From Planctomycetales bacterium (GTDB taxonomy: Bacteria; Planctomycetota; Planctomycetia; Pirellulales; Pirellulaceae), in NCBI GenBank assembly GCA_020427005.1, contig JAGQOY010000021.1:19726-56905 (forward strand): a DNA stretch of 37,180 nt, in the 5' to 3' direction. Shown piece after piece: positions 25,397 through 34,300 of this stretch. Numbering within the stretch: the first letter of the stretch is position 1; every line of letters begins with the position of its first letter. Position numbers and translations under genes: made by a program. The notes under the pieces were generated by a model, which was given only the letters and a program-made list of their open reading frames with translations, was not told the origin of the DNA and ran no database searches.

Positions 25397-28300
25397 CTAC
25401 AGAATTTCTCCAAAAAACTCGTCCGCTCCAAGCGTGCTGTAAGAGCTCGATTCCCAAGCCAAGCCATCGTCGTCATCATCAAAGGCCACGTCGTGTCCAG
25501 AGACAGGAGGTGCTGCATTGAGCATGTTGCCCATCCAGTCGTTGGCCATAGCATCCGTCACACCCTCACCCTCGCCTCCTGCCGGTAAGGTATTCAAGTA
25601 ATTGATAATCAGAAGGGCATCCTGCGGGGTCACGGATCCATCGCCATTGACATCGATGTAGGGTGGAACACCCGGTGCGGGCAACGTAAGGCTTGTGGGA
25701 TTCAACGGATTATTGAGGTAATTGATAACCTGTAGGGCGTCGATTGGCGACACAAACCCGTCGCCGTTGACATCCAACCGGTTGGAAAGGTTGTGATAGG
25801 GGTTTCCTTGGATAGTAATCGCATAATCTTCGACTTCCCCATCGGGCGAATCTCCATTTGAACTAAGCAGGGAGTCACGATTAGTACTCAGCCGAGCTCT
25901 GACGTACACTTCACCCACCATGGCCGAAGACGGTACCAATGTACTCAGTACGTGAGATCCCGCACCGACCGCATCCCCTAAAGCAAGAGCCTCAGTTGAA
26001 GCGAAGAATCCATTACCGTCGAAGTCGACCCATAGCGACAAGTAGGCTTGATTGCCGGTTGTATTCGTAACATTTATCGTAAGGTCAGCATTGAATGCTG
26101 CTACAAAACTGCCAAAGGTCACACCGTCATCGCTATCTGCATTAGGTAATTTGGCATCCGCGTCTGTCGATACGGTTGCTCCAAGGCTTAGACCATTTAC
26201 GACCTTGTGACGGGGTCCTGAGTCCGCTGCGGTAGATGTATAGGGTGCCGGTGCATCACCATAATCGAATCCTTCTCCCAATAGAATATCGACTTTGGTC
26301 GATCCATCAGGCTGGTTACCCTTAATCGGATTACCTACCAGATCGGTAATGGCACCAACTTGAGACGTGCCGGTGCCCGTCACCCCTTCAATTCCGTCGA
26401 TGACAATTCGCGTACCAAACTGTGTCATCGTCAGACCACTAATGCCTTGGGATTCAATGAGTTGCATCAGAAGACTAGCGACTTCGGTATCCGATGCCCC
26501 GGCTGGTAAATTGACAGCCAAGGAACCTGATTGACCAGCAACACCGCTTTGGAGCAAGTTCGTATTGGTCAGGTCTAAAACCGTATTGGAGTCGCCACCT
26601 AAAATGACCAAGCCTGCACCGCCATAACTTGGCGACAAACCGATAGCGGCGTCTTGTATCGCCTCGATGATGGCGGCCCCCAAGTCAGCAGCACTGATAC
26701 CGTCAACAAATCGGACAGGAACGGAGCCAGGCAGGACTGTGCCGTTAGAATCTAATTCAAACGTTGTTATGATTCCGCTTTGGTTTATCGAAAACGTTTC
26801 GCCATCAGCCAAGCCTGTTGGGACGCCGGCCACCAATGGCATCTGAAGCCCAAATTCTCGTTGAACCCCTATGGATCCAGTAACAATCAAGCCACTATCT
26901 TGTACCAAAAATACGTCGCCAGCCTTACCCGTTATTTGTAATTGTCCGGTTCCCACTTCATCGACCGTTACGGTGAGTCCGGCAGCTGCAATGGCGTTCT
27001 TGATAGCCAGTGCCACGCTGCTTGGTGTGGGAGTAGTGCCAATGGCTACAGCAATATTATTCGAACTGACAAAGGAGTCATTGTCGAATTCAAACGTAAG
27101 CCGCTCTAGGCCGTCATCGACCGCAAACGTGCCACCGTCGGCCACGTTAGCAATTATTCCATCCGTTGTGGGCACCGTCACCAAATAGCCCAGTTCGAAT
27201 TCAAATCGATGCACAACTCCATTCTGGTCAATGATACTAAACGTTGCTCCGTCGTTATAAGCAGAGGCAGCGGCTGCGTTAATCAGCGATTGCGAAGTGT
27301 TGACGAATTCGATTGTATAGATACTCTCGGATTGCCATACTCCTGCCAAAGCCTGTAAGCGAATTACACCGTTGGTCGAGTCATAACCAAACGAGTAGTC
27401 AATGCCTTCGACTAGCGGTACACCGTTGCGATACAGCAGGATACTGCTGCTGCTAACCGTTCGGTCGTCGACGCCGGCTCCTCGATTTGGATCGACGGGC
27501 TCCAATCCATCAAAGATCTGAATATCGAAATAATGCAGAGTGGCGGAGGTCAATTCGACGACGCCGGTATCTAGGTTAGTGTCCAGGCCCATTAGGTCAT
27601 TATCAGCCGGATTGATCAATACTACTGAAGGTCCAGCAAAATCTGCCCGGTCTTGGGCACCACGATCCTTGAAGACGTTTTCACCCAAACCACTTGGAGT
27701 CTCAACGGCAGGGTCATCGACACGTAACTGGCCATTGATATCGTACTGCGGCGCCAGAATTGGCGAAGCTGCCAAGCCTAACGGACTTTTGACGGTGACT
27801 AGGGCAGGTCGGTCCTCCAACGAATCAATTGAGCTATCAATCTGTGGAGCCGTTGCTGCGGGGTACAAGTTACCAGCGGTGATGTCTGTGAAAATGGGTA
27901 CATAATTAGGAACTACGTTGGGGAATTGCCCTGTAACTGCGGATCCTCCGACGTTGGCCGCATTGTGTTGGAAGATCGTGCCGCCAACGATAGTTGACGA
28001 GCTTGAGGCATCTACCTGAATGCCGACCGAAGAGTTAACCAGTACGTTGTTGAGCAGAGTTGCAGAGGCGTTTTGAGTAACTGCAATTCCTTGTCCACCC
28101 GGCGTGTAATTCTCGACCGGTACGCTGAAGATTGCTCCCACGGAATCGACGTCAGCACCTACGGAATCACCTGTAAGTGAACCTTGTGCGGCAACATCGG
28201 ACAATCGCACGTACGAAATACGACTGAAAGGTCCGAAGCCAAAAGCATCAAGGTCAATCTTGGGAGATAAGGCAGAAGCGCGTCCGACAGACGTAAACGT

Positions 28301-31300
28301 TGCTCCATCCTCGCTGACAGATACATTGATATCTTCACTATCGCCAACTTCGAAGATCATCAAGTCAGGACGCGAATCTCCTGAACCGGTCAAGAAGTTG
28401 TCGGTGAATTGCACAACCAGCTCGCCACCACGGCCCAAGCTGACAACCCCTTGTCCGGCTAACGGTTCCCCTGACCCGCTAAAGTTCGGGACGCCCAAGG
28501 CATCGGCAGGTACATCGAGTCCGGCTAACGGAGCGATGCCGCCACCGGCCGTCGGATTGTAGGATACAACCGAGTCGGCAAAGGCCAGGTTGCCCATGCG
28601 GAACAGTTGATTTGAGTAGACCTCCGAAGTGAAACTACTTTGAACTGCGACGCTGCCACCCAATACCGTGTTATTAACTAATCTCACAAACGGTATTGCA
28701 GCCGGCGGAAGATTCGCTGAAGCTGTATCACCTTGAACGCTAATGCCTCCAGCACCGTTGAATAAGAATTCGCTGTTCATGATGACCGCTCCTGGAGCCA
28801 GACGTTCATCATTGATCGTGACTGTATTTCGAGGTGTTCCAGGTTGGGCAGCGCCAGTTTGAGGATCACGTGGCGCGGCCGAGATCTCAGCTCCAAAATT
28901 CTGAGAATTGCTTATCCGCGACGCGCTGACTACCACCTGTCCTTGTGGACGCTCACGGTTACTAGCACCGACGCCATCACTGATCAGTGTACTACCAATT
29001 GACGTAGGCATATCTACAACCGCATTGCCAATTAGAACGACCGTATCGCTAGTCGCCCCGGTGCGATCGTTGTTAATCAGATTTGCAGAAATATTCAGCT
29101 GAGCTTGGACGGCAGGAGAGTTCAGCAGATCGCGAAAGCGGGCTGCGATTATCTTGGCGCTTTCAGATATTGTGCCACCGGATTGTGGGTCGAAAACACT
29201 CGAAGCAAATGGTAGTGCGACATGGCCTGAACCAACCGGTAGACCATCGCTGATGTCGTCTAATTCAAAAATAACTGTTCTAACACCATCGCTGATGGTA
29301 AACGTTTGGCCTGCAACCAGATTTGCAGCAGCGCGGAATTGCAACGATATGCCAGGCGCTTGTCGAGATGTTGGTGTGAACGTCTCAGTCAGGGCAATTC
29401 CTGCAAATCCAGGAACGCCATACTCTTCACCACCACGAATCTCAAACTGATAGGGTCCTGTTAGGATTTGATTAGAACCGGTTGGATTGACAACAAAATT
29501 AGTATCGTTGCTTGCACCGACAATCTGTTCCCCGCGACCAGCCACGCCGATAATAAAGTCGTCAACGTAAACACCTTCGAAAGCATTGGCTTGTGCTCTT
29601 AGGGGAGAACGAAACGCATTGAATTGATCACCAACAAAGTTCGTTGTTAAACCAAACGGGCCTGCACTGGAAACTGTTAGTCCAGTCAGATTGAGCGTAT
29701 CGCCGCCGCGAACCGGGTATGGAGTGTACGCACCGTTCACGCCAACTGCAAAATATCCAACAATAGCGTTTTGCAACGCGACAGCTACTTCGGCAGCACT
29801 CATTCCAGCAGTTACAAAGACAGGTACACCGTTTGTTCCAGCAGATCCTGTTACCGATATAGGCGTACCTGCCGCTACGGATACTTGGTTTGCTCCGTTA
29901 AGTTGAACTTGGTTGCCAGCCAAAATGGCACTGAAAGACGTGGTTACTTGAATTGTAATGTCGTAATCACCAGTGCTACCGACAGCGGCAGTGCCCTCGA
30001 CATTGGCATTGTAGTTGTCATTGCCTGCACCACTGACCGCAACGTAGTAAGTTCCAGAATAGGTTGCAACGAACGAAACCTGGCTATCACTTCCGGCACC
30101 AAAGTTGTCATTGCGAGCGATTTCTCGTCCCTGGTCATCGAAGATTCTAAGATAGGAGTCCAATGTGCTACCACTGGCCGCATTCACGTTGACGGTAACA
30201 GTGGAGCCTTGCTGAACGCTAATCCTTCCCATGTCAATGTCCAATCCGGCGTCCACTAGGCTTGCATTGTCACCAATGCTGCCGGTACCGGAAGCGATAA
30301 CATTGCTGCCGGTAATTCCGGTAGCCTTGGCGTGGGAGATGACCTCATTCGTTTCTAAAGAAAAGCCCATGCCATTAATTGTGCCATAGGCTGCAGAGGC
30401 AGCCGCAACCGCTATTTGGAAGTTGGCAGCTACCTGATCAGCGGTTTGTCCTGGTTGGAAGAAAACAGGTACATCTGGAGCCACTACGGCCGGTCCCGTT
30501 CCATCGGTGAAAACGTATCGGATGTTGTCGATCGTCACGCTATCCCCATTGGATAACTGGGCGCCACTTGGCAACGTCAATGTCGTGCCCATTTCAATTT
30601 CGAATCGCTGACCATTGATGAAAAGACTTTGGCCATCGACAAGTTGATCGCCTGCCACGGTCCGAATTTCTGGCCCTTGTCCACCTTGCTGGCCAAAACC
30701 GAATCCACCGGCAGTAGAGAACTCAACCCTCAATTTTACGTTATCGAGTCCCGCCAAGCGGTTCAACGGTATGCGAGCCTGCAGCCACTGTCCGGTATTG
30801 TCTACCAACTCCTGAACATCTCTATCGATGGCAAGCTCACGATTAGGATTGCTATTGTTGGTGCCAAGAAGAACCCAGTTTCCATCTTCACCAGAACCGT
30901 AAACACGGAAGGCATCGCGCATGTCGAAGCCATTATTCAAACTCTCGGGATTCGGTTCGGTCTCTAAGTAGTAGCTAAAGTAAAGCATGGGCAAGTCAGC
31001 CTCGCCAATACCAGCCAAGCTAAAGACTTCGCTCTCTAACGCGCCAGCTGCACCACCTGGGAAATTGAAGTTTACAGCGCTGCGATCACCAAAGTAGTAG
31101 GCGCTACCGCCGCTAACCGCCCCGCGAGATTGATTGCTGGACCCGTCTTGGCCGTGGCCAGCGTCCCCTTCACGATTTGTATTATCAGCCGCGTTGGTCC
31201 TCGACCACAGGTTGGACTGTAGTGTAGAGAATGCCAAACCATTAGCACCACGCAATCCAGTGTTGATGCTCGTAGCGCCATTCGCGAACACGGGCTGCAG

Positions 31301-34300
31301 CTTGCCGGTCGCGTCGAAGGCGTAAATCACGCCGTTCTCGTCAATCCCAAATAACAACTGCGACAAGTCACCGTTGCTAAGTGTTACCGTAGGGCCTGCG
31401 GACAATCCGTTAAACCGGATTCCCAACAAATCTGAGGCACTTGTGACATACGAGTTCGTAACTGTTCCGCGGAAGGCGGTGGGGTTATTCAATCGGAACA
31501 AGCCGCCCGTGTCGGTTACAGCAAATAAAGTTGTCCCTATTGTCGCGATACCGCGGATAAGTCCTCCTGGAGCAATTCCAGCGGCCTTCAAAACGCCTGG
31601 ATTGGTGATTGCACCACCCGTGATTGTCACGCGATCGCCACTAGGTGTTGAACTAAGTCCAGGTATTCCCAAACTGTTAATAGCCTGAGAGATTCGAATT
31701 GCGACGATATCGGCTGAGTCATTTGCCTGAATGCGAACCGCAACATTACCAGCTTGAACGGCACCACTGGTTCCCAGGCTAGTCGCCAGTCCAGCATTCA
31801 CAATTTGAGTGAATGTACCATTAAGAGCTCCGGCAAAGTTCAGTCTTCCGGAATCGTATGAGGCAGCGATCGAAGCAGGCATGGCCGAGGCAATCGCGCC
31901 CGCGACTTCTTCTTCAGAATAGGATTCTGCGACAGCAATTCGCACAGCTCCAGCTGTCACTCCGGGTGTAGCAACCACACTCATGCCTAGCCCAGTAACA
32001 GTAACCGGATCCACTGTTGAAGAACCTGCGAAACTGATTCGATTGCCGCCTGCCACGCTGGCATGGACGCCAAAGCCAGCGATTCCATTAACCGCTGCAA
32101 TCAAAGATTGAATCAACTGCGACTGGCTGGTTGCCGAAGTGAAAGGCACATTAATATTGCTTGGATTGGATAAGCTGTTGTCGCTGTTGAATTCCAATAC
32201 GTGCGTTTCGCCAGTCTGATTCTTTATAGTTACCGTGGAGCCGTCGGATAGCTGGGAACCATTCAGTGCGTTGAATATGACAACCGAGCCGGTGTCAAAT
32301 TCATAGGTCACACCATCCAGCACGAACTGGAGTCCGTCGCGGATGAAATTTGTGCTGGCCGGGTTGATGTTCAACAACAACTGAGGTCCAAAATCGAACT
32401 CGAATGTGAGGGGCAAATTAGTGGACGAGTCCAGCAGTCGAAACGTTTGGCCGTCCTGAAGTAGTTGTACCATTGCGCCACCGTTGGAGGTGGTAGCTTC
32501 GGGGACAACCAACAATTGAGAAGTCGCCCCGCTCAGATCACGAGTTTCAATGTAGGCCCTTTCCCGAACGGCTGTGCCTGCCCCAGTGCCTGAAGCGGGA
32601 GAAACTTTGTCTGCGCTGGGAGCACTAACTGCCGCCCCTGTAGCTTCATCAAACTCGTATAGGATATTGCTGAAATACGTGAGTCCGGGTCGGTCGGTAC
32701 CGACGTTGGCGATGATGTCCGTCGTGAAGTTGTCGTAACGAGGCGATTTAAGTTGGCCCGTACCGAGGTTGAAAGGATCGGATGGTGTCGGGCGGTTGCC
32801 AACGAAGAAGCCACGTTCTTGGCCGAACATATTTGCAAAAGTGATTGCTTCTGGGTTGACCCCATCGTTGCTGGCCACGGCTGCAGGAACCGCGTTGGTA
32901 ACCTCAATATGGAATGTTTCCAGTCCAGAAACGCCTGTCGCGGTGAATGCTCCCGTTCCGGTATCGATATTCAGGTAGTCAACCAAAACGTCCTTGTCAG
33001 CATTGGCTGCCGCATTAAAAACAGACCTATCGAAGGCTCGTAGTTCGCCGTTGGGACGAAAGGCAATGTCTTCAATATCAAAATCCTGAATGCCAAAACC
33101 GGACACGATTTGTTGACCCGTGAACGGGTTGACCATGAAGATCTCGCTTTGGGCCGAGTCAAAGGCCGTACCGCCGTTGTCACGACTTACATAAAGAGCA
33201 ACATCGCCCAGGCCCCATTGGACTGCCGCGTCGGTATCAAAAAGGATTGGTACCTGTGGAGCCAAAGCTGTCGAGCCACCTTGGTAATCAATGTGGTCTT
33301 CAGCAATCAGCTGAATTCCTTCAATGGGCTGTAGTCGAATCAGGCCTTCACTCAAGGCTGCGGGAAGCATGTTGCTGTTGGTGACGGCTAGGAAATATTG
33401 ACCAGCTGGTAATTCGTAAGATCCGATATAGGGGTCCAAGCTACCTGCCGAACCGCGACTAAGATCCGAATTGTCGGCGGCATTCAGTGGACTTGCTTGG
33501 TCGTCCACAACATTGCTTCCAAGTCCACCAAGTATCAAGTTTCCATTGGCGTTGAAAACATAAAGGGACGTGTCCGGGCGCCCGATGCCATTGGCATAGT
33601 CCACATCGAAGATGGTTGAAAAATACTCGCGTATGGCAGTCGGGCGAATGCGTTGATAGTCTATGTTGAACGAGAACCAGTCGACGTCGGTTGTGTTATC
33701 GATATTTCCAGCCACACTCAGAGCTTGTCGGTTGGTTTGCAACAAGTTGCCGAGAGCTTGTGCTCCGGTTTGCACGTCGTTGCCGATTTCAATTTCGCCG
33801 TTTTCCCCGAGCAACGGAGAATTGTAGGGTACGCCGACCAATTGGAGGCCAGTTTGGGCGTAGCGAATGTCCGCAAAATTGACTGCAGATCCTGGGATCT
33901 CATCAATTTCAGAGAGCCGTATTTGAAGTTGGTATCGGCCTTGCGTAAGACCTGCGCCAATCAGCGCTGGATCAGTTAAACGACTAAGCGGATCGCCAGA
34001 ATGCAAATTGCTACTGCGAACGCGCACGTGATACAAATTCGTTTGCCCAACTGCTCCCGGCAGGCGAACACGCATGCCGGCGTCGCGAGGATTCGTGCTA
34101 TACAGGTCTTTGGCAGCTCCTTGCGCGCTTTGGTAATAAAGTTCTCTCGGACTGATCCGCAGCGTCCCTACAGCATCACTTGGGAATTCTGGGTCGACAT
34201 AAATCGTCGTCGGGTCCACGTCCTCGGTTAGCGTGTCATTGGATAATGCCAAAGTCTTGCCGTTGGCATCGACTAGTTCGATCACAGTGTCTAGCGAATT

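Noticed and set aside
29771..30259. 162-residue plus-strand open frame opposite the giant gene
   Set aside because: It is antisense to strongly patterned coding sequence; its Ser/Thr/Cys-rich composition comes from the repeat codons of the real gene.
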